From VRUE01 sp963699215 (lineage in GTDB: Bacteria > Actinomycetota > Thermoleophilia > Solirubrobacterales > 70-9): a DNA stretch of 64,000 bases. The notes beneath the pieces are model-generated. The model ran no database searches, had not been told where the DNA came from, and saw only the letters and a list, made by a program, of their open reading frames with translations. A program made the translations under genes and the position numbers. Positions 24,338 to 32,182 of this stretch are shown here, one piece after another (position 1 is the first letter of the stretch; the number at the start of each line of letters is the position of its first letter). The stretch covers positions 1,984,001 through 2,048,000 of the forward strand of contig OY969422.1 in the NCBI GenBank assembly GCA_963699215.1, written 5' to 3'.

Positions 24338-25498
24338 ATGTGCGCCGCGCAGACGGCGGCGGACAATCAAGGCGTGCGAACTGCTCGCCGGGGTCAGCTC
24401 AAGGTCTTCATCGGCATGGCTGCCGGGGTCGGCAAGACCTACCGGATGCTGCAGGAAGGCCACGCCGAGCAGGAGGCGGGGCGCGACGTGGCGATCGGCT
24501 ACATCGAGCCCCACAAACGCCCGGAGACCTCGGTCTTGGCCGAGGGCTTGGAGACGGTGTCACGGCGGCGCCTCACCTACCGCGACACCGAGCTCGAGGA
24601 GATGGATCTTCCGGCGCTCTTGGCGCGAGCGCCCGAGCTGGCGCTGATCGACGAGCTCGCCCATACCAACGCCCCGGGTGCTGAGCACGCCAAGCGCTAC
24701 GAAGACGTGCGCGACGTGCTCGCTGCGGGGATCGACGTCTTCTCCACTGTCAACGTCCAGCACTTGGAGTCGCTAAACGACCAGGTCGCCGAGCTGACCG
24801 GGACGCGGGTGCGGGAGACGATCCCCGACGCCGTGCTCGGCGAGGCCGATGAGGTGGTGCTGATCGACCTGACGCCGGAGGCCCTGATTGCACGCCTACG
24901 GGCGGGGAAGATCTACCCGGGCGAGCGCATCGAGGCGGCGCTGCGCAACTTCTTCACCGTGGAGAACCTGCTGGCCTTGCGCGAGGTGGCACTGCGGCAG
25001 GTCGCCCAGGAGGTCGAGGCGAAGCGGCTCGTGATCGAGGAGCCGCTCGGCACCCGCGAGGAGCGAGTCGCTGCTGAGGTGCCGAAAGCGGTCGGCGAGC
25101 GGCTGCTGGCGCTGGTCCGCCCGCAGCCCTCCTCGCAGCGGCTGGTGCGCCGCGCCTGGCGCTCGAGCCAGCGGCTCGGCGCCCCGCTCGACCTGCTCTG
25201 GGTGAAGCCGCCCGGCCAGCCGATCGAAGGTGAGGTTGAGCGCCAGGTGACGGCCCTGCGCCACCTCGCCTCGGTACTCGGCGCCACCTTCCTGATCGAG
25301 GAGAGCGACAGCCTCGTGGAGGGCGCCGCGCAGGTGGTCCGCGAGCGCGGCACCACCTACATCATGGTCGGGGAGTCGCTGCCCCGCCACGGCCTCGCCC
25401 GCCTACGCGAGCCGCTGCCGCAGCGGTTGATGAACGCCACGCCGCACGGCGTGGACGTGCGGATCGTCTCCCACCGCGGCCTCAAGGAGGAAGCGTGA
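24338..25498 (+). CDS. kdpD: KdpD N-terminal half: KdpD sensor domain plus USP domain
   Basis: 386 residues ending after the universal-stress-protein domain, with no DUF4118 or kinase. The KdpD domain (about 20-230) has Walker A GMAAGVGKTYRMLQEGH, IGYIEPHKRPET, LIDELAHTNAPG and DVFSTVNVQHLESLND; the USP part (about 250-380) has RRAWRSSQRLGAPLDLLWV and TYIMVGESLPR. In E. coli this is the N-terminal cytosolic half of one KdpD protein; here the kinase half is encoded 5.4 kb away at 17774. Stand-alone KdpD N-domains are known in other bacteria and can work with truncated kinases. GTGA overlap with the next USP gene. Confidence 0.92.
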   Translation: MCAAQTAADNQGVRTARRGQLKVFIGMAAGVGKTYRMLQEGHAEQEAGRDVAIGYIEPHKRPETSVLAEGLETVSRRRLTYRDTELEEMDLPALLARAPELALIDELAHTNAPGAEHAKRYEDVRDVLAAGIDVFSTVNVQHLESLNDQVAELTGTRVRETIPDAVLGEADEVVLIDLTPEALIARLRAGKIYPGERIEAALRNFFTVENLLALREVALRQVAQEVEAKRLVIEEPLGTREERVAAEVPKAVGERLLALVRPQPSSQRLVRRAWRSSQRLGAPLDLLWVKPPGQPIEGEVERQVTALRHLASVLGATFLIEESDSLVEGAAQVVRERGTTYIMVGESLPRHGLARLREPLPQRLMNATPHGVDVRIVSHRGLKEEA

Positions 25499-26049
25499 CC
25501 TTAGAGCGGCTGCTGATCGGGGTCGCGCTCCTCGCCGGACTGGTCGCCGGCTACCTGATCGCTCGCGCCCGCAGGCGCGGTCGCCGCTCCGAGCGCCCGC
25601 AGCCCGTCCACCAGATCCTCCTGCCGTTCACCGGGACCGAGATCTCCCGCCGAGCCGTGGACGCCGCGCTGCGTCTGGCGCGGGCCGAGGAGGCGACGCT
25701 GATGCCGGCCTATCTCGCAGCCGTTCCGAAGCGGCTACCCCTAGACTGCGCGATTCCCAGGGAGGCCGCCAAGGCGATGCCGATGCTCGAGGCCATAGAG
25801 CAGCGGGCCGCCGGTCAGGGTGTGGCGGTGGATGCCCGCGTCGAGCGCGGCCGCTCCTATCGCCACGCCCTGGCCCGCCTGCTCGACCGGGAGCACTTCG
25901 ATCGGGTCGTGGTCCCCGCCACCGCAGAGTCTCGCGCCGGGCTCAGCGGCGACGACCTCGTCTGGCTTTTGGAGAGAGCGCCGGCCGAGGTGTTGATCCT
26001 TCGCCCCGCTAGCGAGGACAGGAGGATCCTGACCCTTTCATCCGGCTAG
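25495..26049 (+). CDS. Membrane-anchored universal stress protein-like protein
   Basis: 184 residues: one N-terminal membrane helix (LLIGVALLAGLVAGYLIARA), a basic stretch (RRRGRRSERP), and a USP-like alpha/beta domain from about residue 40 (HQILLPFTGTEISRRAVDAALRLARAEEATLMPAYLA, DRVVVPATAES, APAEVLILRP). The ATP-binding Gly-rich loop of ATP-type USPs is not obvious. GTG start inside the kdpD stop. Position suggests a partner of the split KdpD or Kdp pump (inference). Confidence 0.8.
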   Translation: MTLERLLIGVALLAGLVAGYLIARARRRGRRSERPQPVHQILLPFTGTEISRRAVDAALRLARAEEATLMPAYLAAVPKRLPLDCAIPREAAKAMPMLEAIEQRAAGQGVAVDARVERGRSYRHALARLLDREHFDRVVVPATAESRAGLSGDDLVWLLERAPAEVLILRPASEDRRILTLSSG

Positions 26050-26060
26050 ACTCCGCCTTT

Positions 26061-26114
26061 GAGCGATGAGGCTCGCTCCTTCATAACCGCGGCTGCGGGC
26101 CGCTGATGGCCTCT
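26061..26114 (+). promoter_or_regulatory. Fluoride riboswitch (crcB motif)
   Basis: All consensus parts are present in order: stem GAGCG (26061-26065)/CGCTC (26074-26078) enclosing GATGAGGC, then AACC, stem GCGGC (26089-26093)/GCCGC (26099-26103), then CTGATGGCCTC. The pseudoknot is GAGGC (26068-26072) with GCCTC (26109-26113). The same GCCTC can alternatively pair with GAGGC at 26139-26143, inside the AGGAGG ribosome binding site (26137-26142) of the first crcB gene. Fluoride binding should therefore release translation, an ON switch. Mechanism is inferred from pairing; aptamer identity is strong. Confidence 0.93.
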
Positions 26115-26150
26115 ATCCACGTCCAACGACGCTGATAGGAGGCCCGTGCG

Positions 26151-26555
26151 ATGAGACCCCAGGTCGACCTTCGCCAACTGGCGGCGATCTATCTGGGCGG
26201 CGTGCTCGGCGCGTTGGTGCGCGTCGGTCTTGCCGAGGCGCTTCCCCACAGCCCGGGCGCATGGCCGTGGGCGACCTTCGCGGTCAACATGGCGGGGGCG
26301 CTGGCCCTCGGGTACTTCTTCGCCCGGCTTCGCGATCACCCGGAGGACAGCCTCGCCCATCCCTTCCTGACCACCGGCATCTGCGGCACGCTCACCACCT
26401 TCTCCACGCTGCAGCTGGAGCTGTTCGAGATGATCGACGCTGGCTACCTGCCGCTCGCTGCCGGCTACGTCGCGGCCACCTTCATCACAGGCTATGCCTG
26501 CATTCGCTTGGGCATCGCGGCGGAGCGGCGACCACGTTGGGGGACGGTGGCATGA
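26151..26555 (+). CDS. crcB: Fluoride channel Fluc/CrcB, first subunit
   Basis: 134 residues, four membrane helices. Family blocks: YLGGVLGALVRVGLAE, WATFAVNMAGALALGYFF, and the diagnostic TTGICGTLTTFSTLQLELFEM containing the Phe-box and TxxxxFST. Dimers of Fluc export F- passively. Directly under a fluoride riboswitch, ribosome site AGGAGG at 26137-26142. Paired with a second crcB by ATGA overlap, the usual arrangement for heterodimeric Fluc channels. Confidence 0.95.
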   Translation: MRPQVDLRQLAAIYLGGVLGALVRVGLAEALPHSPGAWPWATFAVNMAGALALGYFFARLRDHPEDSLAHPFLTTGICGTLTTFSTLQLELFEMIDAGYLPLAAGYVAATFITGYACIRLGIAAERRPRWGTVA

Positions 26556-26914
26556 GCGTGGCGACCTGGGCCTTGGTCGGCTTGCTGGGAGGAGGTGCGG
26601 CCACCGCCCGCTTCCTGATCGACGCGACCATCGCGAGTCGAAGCGACCATCCCTTCCCGCTGGGGATCCTCGCGGTCAACCTCGCGGGCGCCTTCGCCCT
26701 CGGTCTGGTGGCGGGAGTGGCGCTCAGCGGCGAGGCGCTGATCGTCGTGGCCGGCGGTGGCATCGGGTCCTTCACCACCTTCTCAACACTGATGCTCGAC
26801 TCCCATCGCCTTAGCGAGGCCGGTCACACCCGCCTCGTATGGCTGAACGTTGGCCTCTCGCTCGTCGCCGGCTACGCGGCGATCGTCCTCGGGCACTGGA
26901 TCGGAGCCCAGTAG
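26552..26914 (+). CDS. crcB: Fluoride channel Fluc/CrcB, second subunit
   Basis: 120 residues, four membrane helices. Contains GLLGGGAATARFLIDA, LGILAVNLAGAFALGLV and GGGIGSFTTFSTLMLDSHRL, the Fluc signature. Shorter and divergent from the first copy, as in heterodimeric pairs where each subunit contributes one pore wall. ATG overlaps the TGA of the first gene. Expression should follow the same riboswitch. Confidence 0.94.
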   Translation: MSVATWALVGLLGGGAATARFLIDATIASRSDHPFPLGILAVNLAGAFALGLVAGVALSGEALIVVAGGGIGSFTTFSTLMLDSHRLSEAGHTRLVWLNVGLSLVAGYAAIVLGHWIGAQ

Positions 26915-26917
26915 AAA

Positions 26918-26987
26918 GCCGCTACTGTGTGACGCGGTGAGCCGGGAAGACTGGTCGGCAACGCTCGTCGCCGACCCCGAAAGGCTC
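26918..26987 (+). promoter_or_regulatory. Candidate structured RNA leader of the ArsB/NhaD-like gene
   Basis: Between crcB and the next gene the 75 bases fold well on paper: CCGC..GCGG (26919-26936), an outer stem GAGCC (26939-26943)/GGCTC (26983-26987), and a 7-bp inner stem GGTCGGC (26953-26959)/GCCGACC (26970-26976). The outer 3' strand covers the AAAGG just before the TTG start. The string CGCTACTGTG and GAGCCGGGAAGACTGG resemble the 3' part of cobalamin riboswitches, but the 5' half of that aptamer is not recognisable. Regulatory leader is likely; its class is uncertain. Confidence 0.35.
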
Positions 26988-26989
26988 CC

Positions 26990-28261
26990 TTGGCAATCGC
27001 CGTCGCCACCTTCCTGATCGCCCTGGCGATCATCGCCAGCGAGAAGCTCCACCGCACCAACGTGGCGCTGCTCGGCGCGGCGATTGTCGTCCTCTTCGTC
27101 GGCGACTTCTCCCAGGAGCAGGCGATCGAGTCGGTCGACTTCAACACCATCGGCCTGCTGGTCGGGATGATGATCCTCGTCTACCTGACCCAGCAGACCG
27201 GGGTCTATGACTACGTCGCGATCCGCGCCGGTCAGCTCTCCGGCGGGCGCTCCTTCGCGGTGACCATGAGCCTGGCCGCGATCACCGCGCTTCTCTCTGC
27301 CTTTCTCGACAACCTGACGACGATCCTGCTGATCGCGCCGATCACCTTCCTGCTCGCCGACGCGCTCGACATCGACGCGGTGCCGTTGCTGATCATCGAG
27401 GTGATCGCGTCGAACATCGGCGGTACGGCGACCCTGATCGGCGACCCGCCGAACATCATCATCGCCGGCGCCACCGGGCTCAGCTTCAACGCCTTCATCG
27501 CCAACTTGGCGCCGATCGTGATCGTCACCTTCGCCGTCGTGATGCCGTTGCTCTACCTCATCTTCCGCCGACGCCTCGAGGTCGACGAGAAGAACCGGGC
27601 GGCGGTGATGGGGCTAAATGCGGCCGCCTCGATTCGCGACGCGGCCGAGCTGCGCCGCACCGGCCCTGTCCTGGCGCTGACCGTGCTCGCCTTCTTCGCC
27701 CACCAGGCGCTCCATGTCGAGCCGGCGACCGTGGCTCTTACCGGGGCGGCGATCGGGTTGTTGGTGACGAGGGTCGACCTCGAGAAAGCGCTCTCCAGCA
27801 TCGAGTGGACCACTCTCTTCTTCTTCATCGGCCTGTTCGTGATGGTGGGGGCGCTGGAGGCGACCGGCGCGATCGGCCACATCACCGATGCGGTCAAGGA
27901 CGTGACCGGCGGCGAGCGAACGGCGGAGCTGCTGGGGATCGTCTGGGTCGCGGCGATCGGCTCGGCGGTAGTCGACAACATCCCCTTCACCACGGCGATG
28001 ATCCCGGTCGTCAAGGAACTGCAGGAGTCGGCGGGCGCGACCGGCGACGATGCCTACTGGTGGTCGCTGGCGCTCGGTGCGTGCTTTGGCGGCAACGCGA
28101 CGATGATCGCCGCCGCCGCCAACGTCGCCGCCGCCGGACTCGCCGAGCGCGCCGGCACGCCGATCGGCTTCGTGACCTTCCTGCGAGTCGGTCTTCCTGT
28201 GACCTTCATCTCGATCGTTCTGGCAACCGGCTACATCGCAATCCGCTACATCGCGCTCTGA
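26990..28261 (+). CDS. ArsB/NhaD-type SLC13-family ion transporter
   Basis: 423 residues with about ten to eleven membrane helices. Ion-transporter superfamily repeats are visible: FLDNLTTILLIAPITFLLAD and IASNIGGTATLIGDPPNIII in the first half, VVDNIPFTTAMIPVVKELQ and GACFGGNATMIAAAANVAAA in the second. The 'SNIGGxxTxIGDPPN' loop is characteristic of COG1055 Na+/H+ or arsenite carriers. Substrate unknown; its place behind two fluoride channels and its structured leader hint at anion or pH stress. TTG start. Confidence 0.88.
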   Translation: MAIAVATFLIALAIIASEKLHRTNVALLGAAIVVLFVGDFSQEQAIESVDFNTIGLLVGMMILVYLTQQTGVYDYVAIRAGQLSGGRSFAVTMSLAAITALLSAFLDNLTTILLIAPITFLLADALDIDAVPLLIIEVIASNIGGTATLIGDPPNIIIAGATGLSFNAFIANLAPIVIVTFAVVMPLLYLIFRRRLEVDEKNRAAVMGLNAAASIRDAAELRRTGPVLALTVLAFFAHQALHVEPATVALTGAAIGLLVTRVDLEKALSSIEWTTLFFFIGLFVMVGALEATGAIGHITDAVKDVTGGERTAELLGIVWVAAIGSAVVDNIPFTTAMIPVVKELQESAGATGDDAYWWSLALGACFGGNATMIAAAANVAAAGLAERAGTPIGFVTFLRVGLPVTFISIVLATGYIAIRYIAL

Positions 28262-28274
28262 GGAGGAGACGACC

Positions 28275-28751
28275 ATGCCCGACTCCATCACTAACGAGGC
28301 ACTGCGGGAGATAGAGCCGCTCGGCGCCGACGAGCTGATTGGCCCGGCCGCTCGGCGCGTGGTCGAGGCGGGCCTGCCGGCGCTGCCGGCGGTCGAGGCC
28401 GACGGCAGCTTCGCTGGCATCTTCGGCGAGCGTGAGTTCATGGCGGCACTCTTCCCGAGCTACCTCGGCGACCTCGCCTCGGCGGCGATGGTCTCGCGCT
28501 CGGTCGACGAGACGATCGAGCGCCGCAGCAGCTGCTCGGCGGAACCGATCCGCCGCTACCTGACGACCGACCACGTCGTGGTCGAGGACAACTACTCAGA
28601 CACCCAGCTCGCCGAGCTCTTCCTCCACCACCGCGTCCTGATCGTCCCGATCGCAACCGCGGGCAGGGTCCACGCGATCGTCACCCGACACGATTTCTTC
28701 AGCGAGCTGGTGGCGCGCTTCGGGGAGATCGCCGAGGAGGGCGCTGGTTGA
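28275..28751 (+). CDS. CBS-domain pair protein
   Basis: 158 residues with two CBS repeats: LIGPAARRVVEAGLPALPAVEADGSFAGIFGEREFM and YSDTQLAELFLHHRVLIVPI..GRVHAIVTRHDFF. CBS pairs bind adenine nucleotides and regulate transporters or enzymes. AGGAGG precedes the ATG, and the gene follows the transporter gene by 13 bases, so it probably modulates that carrier in response to energy state (inference). Confidence 0.85.
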   Translation: MPDSITNEALREIEPLGADELIGPAARRVVEAGLPALPAVEADGSFAGIFGEREFMAALFPSYLGDLASAAMVSRSVDETIERRSSCSAEPIRRYLTTDHVVVEDNYSDTQLAELFLHHRVLIVPIATAGRVHAIVTRHDFFSELVARFGEIAEEGAG

Positions 28752-28811
28752 CGTGCGTTTCGGTGAGCGGCTACTGCGCGTGAAGAGTCATCGACAGGGG
28801 GGGAGGGGGAA

Positions 28812-29492
28812 GTGGAAACGCAGGTAGCCCAGCTGCTCGACTGCGATCCTGCGCTTGGCGAGGGCCTGAGCGCCGAGGATCGTGCTGCGGCGGCAGCGAC
28901 CCTGCCGGTACAGGTCGCGCGCCTGGAAAAGGGGGCCTGGGAGCCGGGCGCCGAGGCGGGGAGCCCTGAGCAACTTGGCCTCCTCGTCGTTCGCGGGCTG
29001 ATCGTTCGCAGGGTCGAGGTGGTCGAGGGCTCGAGCGTCGAGCTGCTGGGCAAAGGCGATCTTCTGCGCCCCTGGCAGGAAGACGCCTCTTCCTTTTGCG
29101 CGGCGTCCTGGGAAGTGCTGGAGAGAGCCACGCTCGTCGTCTTGGGCCCCGGCTTCGTGCGGGGCCTCGGCCAGTGGCCGACGATCGCGGCGAACGTCTC
29201 CGGCCGCGGCATCCGCCGCTCGCGGGCGCTTGCCGCCGATAGCGCGATCGCCAGCATCGTCGGCCTCGAGGAGCGACTCCTGATCCTCCTCTGGCACATC
29301 GCCGAGCGGTGGGGCGAGACGAGGAAGGACGGCATCCACATCTCGGTTCGCCTCCCACACCGCCTGCTCGCCGAGCTCGTCGGGGCGAGGCGCCCGTCGG
29401 TCACCAGCGCGCTGAGCGCGCTGCACGAGGCCGGCCGCCTGGACAGCACGGCGAACGGCGGCTGGGTGCTGCCCGGCGACCCGCCCTATTGA
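28812..29492 (+). CDS. Crp/Fnr-family transcriptional regulator
   Basis: 226 residues. N-terminal effector-like beta-roll (about 15-130, LGLLVVRGLIVRRVEV, LLGKGDLLRPW) and a C-terminal winged helix (about 160-220, HISVRLPHRLLAELVGARRP, SVTSALSALHEAGRL). The effector domain lacks the Arg/Glu cyclic-nucleotide signature RxE...R and has no Fnr Cys cluster, so the ligand is unknown. GTG start with GGGGAGGGGGAAG upstream. Likely regulates the ion-transport genes around it. Confidence 0.88.
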   Translation: METQVAQLLDCDPALGEGLSAEDRAAAAATLPVQVARLEKGAWEPGAEAGSPEQLGLLVVRGLIVRRVEVVEGSSVELLGKGDLLRPWQEDASSFCAASWEVLERATLVVLGPGFVRGLGQWPTIAANVSGRGIRRSRALAADSAIASIVGLEERLLILLWHIAERWGETRKDGIHISVRLPHRLLAELVGARRPSVTSALSALHEAGRLDSTANGGWVLPGDPPY

Positions 29493-29514
29493 CCCCTACC
29501 GCTGGCTCTCTTGA

Positions 29515-29925
29515 TCAGCCCGGCGTCGCGTTGAAGGAGACCCAGCGCGAGGCGCATTTCGGGCCGCGTTTTTCCTTGTCGGTCACGCGCAGCCGGCCGC
29601 GAATGCGCTTCTCGGTCATCTGGCCGCGGAAGTAGACGTTGTCGGTCTTGCCGAACTGCGAGTCGCGGAAGCTGCCGTTGGGCTTCACCTTGGTCCAGAG
29701 GAAGCCGCCCTCTTCGAGCAGCAGCCGACTCCCGTCGCGACACTTGAGTTCGACGTCGAACACATGGATCCGGAACGTCCGCTCCTTGACCACGACCTTC
29801 ATCCGGTAGCCCTGCGCCGTTTTCCCTTTGTACATCCGAGCGCTCGCTGAGTCGGTAAGCGCCACGGCCTCGCTTGCGATCAAGCCACACGCGATCGCTC
29901 CACCCACGATGAGTCGGACAAGCAT
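29515..29925 (-). CDS. Secreted protein of unknown function
   Basis: 136 residues with a signal peptide (MLVRLIVGGAIACGLIASEA). Mature part is rich in Lys/Arg and beta-prone: YRMKVVVKERTFRIHVFDVELKC, DNVYFRGQMTEKRIRGRLRV, with two Cys that could form a disulfide (ELKC.., GPKCASRWVSFNA). Short secreted proteins ending 'C..gWvrFxA' are frequent in Solirubrobacterales and have no assigned role. ATG 29925 has GGAGGCGAG just upstream; longer starts would add residues before the signal peptide. Confidence 0.65.
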   Translation of the reverse strand: MLVRLIVGGAIACGLIASEAVALTDSASARMYKGKTAQGYRMKVVVKERTFRIHVFDVELKCRDGSRLLLEEGGFLWTKVKPNGSFRDSQFGKTDNVYFRGQMTEKRIRGRLRVTDKEKRGPKCASRWVSFNATPG

Positions 29926-30102
29926 TCTCGCCTCCCTGGAGAGATTGACTAGGTGTATGGTTGCCAACAGGGACCGACTCGCGTTTGCTGCGCGACGCTG
30001 TCAGCAGGCTGACATCACCATTCTCCGCGCACCCCGGCGGTCGGTGGAACACGTCGGGGAGCTCGATGGGAACAGCGAGCCCATCCATAGGATCGGCTCC
30101 GC

Positions 30103-31302
30103 ATGATCCATGTCGACGCCGAGTCATTCTTCGCGATCGTCCTGGTCGCGGCCCTGGCGGCGATCACTGTCGCAGTCGCGCCTCGGCGTTTCGCGCCTCC
30201 GGTCGTGGTCGTCGAGCTGTTCCTCGGGATCGTCATCGGCCCCCAGGTTCTCGGCCTCGCGGAAACCGACGCCTTCATCGACTTCTTCTCCAACCTCGGC
30301 CTGGGGATGCTCTTCTTCTTCGCCGGCTACGAGATTGACTTCGAGCGCATCCGCGGGAAGCCGATGAAGCTCGGGGGCGCCGGGTGGCTTCTCTCCGTGG
30401 CGCTCGCTTACGCGATCGGAGCCGTGCTGGCTTTGACCGGGGTGATCGATTCCTTTCTCTACGTCGGCTCGGCAATGGCGACGACGGCGATCGGCACGCT
30501 GATCCCGATCCTGCGTGACAAAGGAGAACTGAAGACCCGCTTCGGCACCTATCTGCTGGCCGCCGGGGGCGCCGGTGAGTTCGGTCCCGTCCTGTTGGTC
30601 ACGCTCTTTCTCTCCACCAGCCATCCGCTGCACGAGGCGGCGATCCTGATTGCCTTCGTCGTGATGGCGATCGGCGTGGCGCTGGCCTCGGTCGGTCTCG
30701 CCTGGCGTGGGTGGCCTGCCTTGGAGCGCACTTTCGAGGCAAGCAGCCAGCTTGCCGTGCGGGCGGCGGTCGTCCTCGTCTTCGGCTTGGTGTTGCTGGC
30801 GAGTGAGATCGGGCTCGACGTCCTCCTCGGGGGCTTCGTCGCGGGCCTGATCACCCGCATGGCGCTCGAGGGCCATGAGCTGCGCGTCTTCGAGTCGAAG
30901 CTGACCGCGATCGGCTTCGGCTTCTTCATTCCGTTCTTCTTCGTGGCGAGCGGGATCTCATTCAACCTGGATGCGCTCGGCTCGGTCGGTGCGCTGCTTA
31001 AGCTCGCGATGTTCTTCGGCCTCTTCCTGGTCGTGCGAGGGGCTCCGGCGCTTCTGCTCTACCGGGGCGCCCTCGACGCCCGAGACCGGGGCGCCCTTGC
31101 CTTTTACTCGGCGACCGAGCTTCCGCTCGTGGTCGCGATCACCTCGATCGCGGTCGAAGCCGGGCACATGAAGACCTCGACGGCGGCTGGCCTCGTCGGC
31201 GCCGCCATGCTCTCGACGCTCGTCTTCCCTTTCGCGGCGTCTGCGCTGCGCTCCTCAGCTCGCAGTCCCAGCGGGCAGGGCGAAGCGCACGCGGGTGCCT
31301 GA
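30103..31302 (+). CDS. CPA2-family cation/proton antiporter (KefB-like)
   Basis: 399 residues, about twelve membrane helices: VVVVELFLGIVIGPQVLGLA, LGLGMLFFFAGYEIDFERI, SAMATTAIGTLIPILRDKG, FGFFIPFFFVASGISFNLDAL and FYSATELPLVVAITSIAVEAG, the conserved course of Na+/H+ exchanger-domain proteins. No TrkA-N domain follows, so regulation must come from elsewhere. Substrate Na+ or K+ is not decided. Converges with the sensor kinase gene, overlapping its last 48 bases. Confidence 0.9.
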   Translation: MIHVDAESFFAIVLVAALAAITVAVAPRRFAPPVVVVELFLGIVIGPQVLGLAETDAFIDFFSNLGLGMLFFFAGYEIDFERIRGKPMKLGGAGWLLSVALAYAIGAVLALTGVIDSFLYVGSAMATTAIGTLIPILRDKGELKTRFGTYLLAAGGAGEFGPVLLVTLFLSTSHPLHEAAILIAFVVMAIGVALASVGLAWRGWPALERTFEASSQLAVRAAVVLVFGLVLLASEIGLDVLLGGFVAGLITRMALEGHELRVFESKLTAIGFGFFIPFFFVASGISFNLDALGSVGALLKLAMFFGLFLVVRGAPALLLYRGALDARDRGALAFYSATELPLVVAITSIAVEAGHMKTSTAAGLVGAAMLSTLVFPFAASALRSSARSPSGQGEAHAGA

Positions 31303-32182
31303 CTCGCCGGGGGCGATCCAGATCCGGCCGCCGTGGGTCTCGACGATCGCGCGGGAGATCGCCAGGCCGAGACCGGCTCCGTCGCCCTCGCGGGCCGCAT
31401 CCGGGCCGCCGCGGTAGAAGGGCTCGAAGATCCGCTCCCGCTCGGGCAGGGGAACTCCCGTGCCGGTGTCAGCCACCTCGACCTCGATTCCATCACCCGT
31501 CGCCTCCGCTCTGACGGTGACGCTGCCGTCGGCGGGGGTGTGGTGGATCGCGTTGCGGATCAGGTTGAAGAGGACGCGCTGGATCCGCTCCGGGTCGGCG
31601 CGGGCCGGCAGGCTCTCGGCCTCCAGCTCGGTAGCGGATTTCGACGCCGCTCGCTCGTGCCTCGGGGCGCATCGCATCGACCGTCTCGTCGACCAGCAGC
31701 GCCAGCTCGACCTGGCGCATCGACCAGTCGATGTCGCCGGCCTCGATCCGCGAGAGCTCGAAGAGGTCGTCGATCATCGTGCTCAGCGAGCCGATGTGGG
31801 TCTGCATCGTCGCGAGGTAGCGGCGCCGGGTCTCCTCGTCGACGATCCCGTCATCGATCGCCTCGACCAGCAGTCGCAGCGAGGCGATCGGCGTGCGCAG
31901 GTCGTGGGAGACGGCCGCGACCAGCTCCCGCCGCGTCTCCTCGGCGGCTGCCCGCGCTCGCTCGCGCTCGGCGAGGGCCGCGGTCCGCAGGGTGACGATC
32001 CCGATCGCGAGGACCAGGATCGAGAAGAGCAGGGCGTCGCGCTCGGACACGTACATCATGTGCGCGGCGAAGACGATCGCCGCAAGGACTGCGGCGACGA
32101 GGAACGCGGTGACTACGGCCTGCCGGCCGATCGCGCCGAAGCGACGTGGGGGGCGAGATGCGCCAAGCGGCGGCGGACTCAT
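31255..32182 (-). pseudogene. Sensor histidine kinase with one apparent frameshift
   Basis: Begins at ATG 32182 (ATGA overlap with the response regulator). Two membrane helices (VVTAFLVAAVLAAIVFAAHM, LLFSILVLAIGIVTL) flank a very short loop; the HisKA box is ELVAAVSHDLRTPIASLRLL. At about 31632 the frame shifts: GVEIRY continues into an off-frame tail, while the next frame reads ELEAESLPARADPERIQRV, then LIRNAIHHTP, DTGTGVPLPERERIFEPFYR and GLGLAISRAIVETHGG to the stop at 31255. Skipping one base restores a full kinase of about 308 residues. It may be a sequencing error, so the protein may be functional. Confidence 0.8.

Noticed and set aside
24338..25498. Truncated kdpD pseudogene
   Set aside because: It ends cleanly after the USP domain with a coupled downstream gene, and the missing half exists as an intact gene at 17774, so a split protein is more likely than decay.
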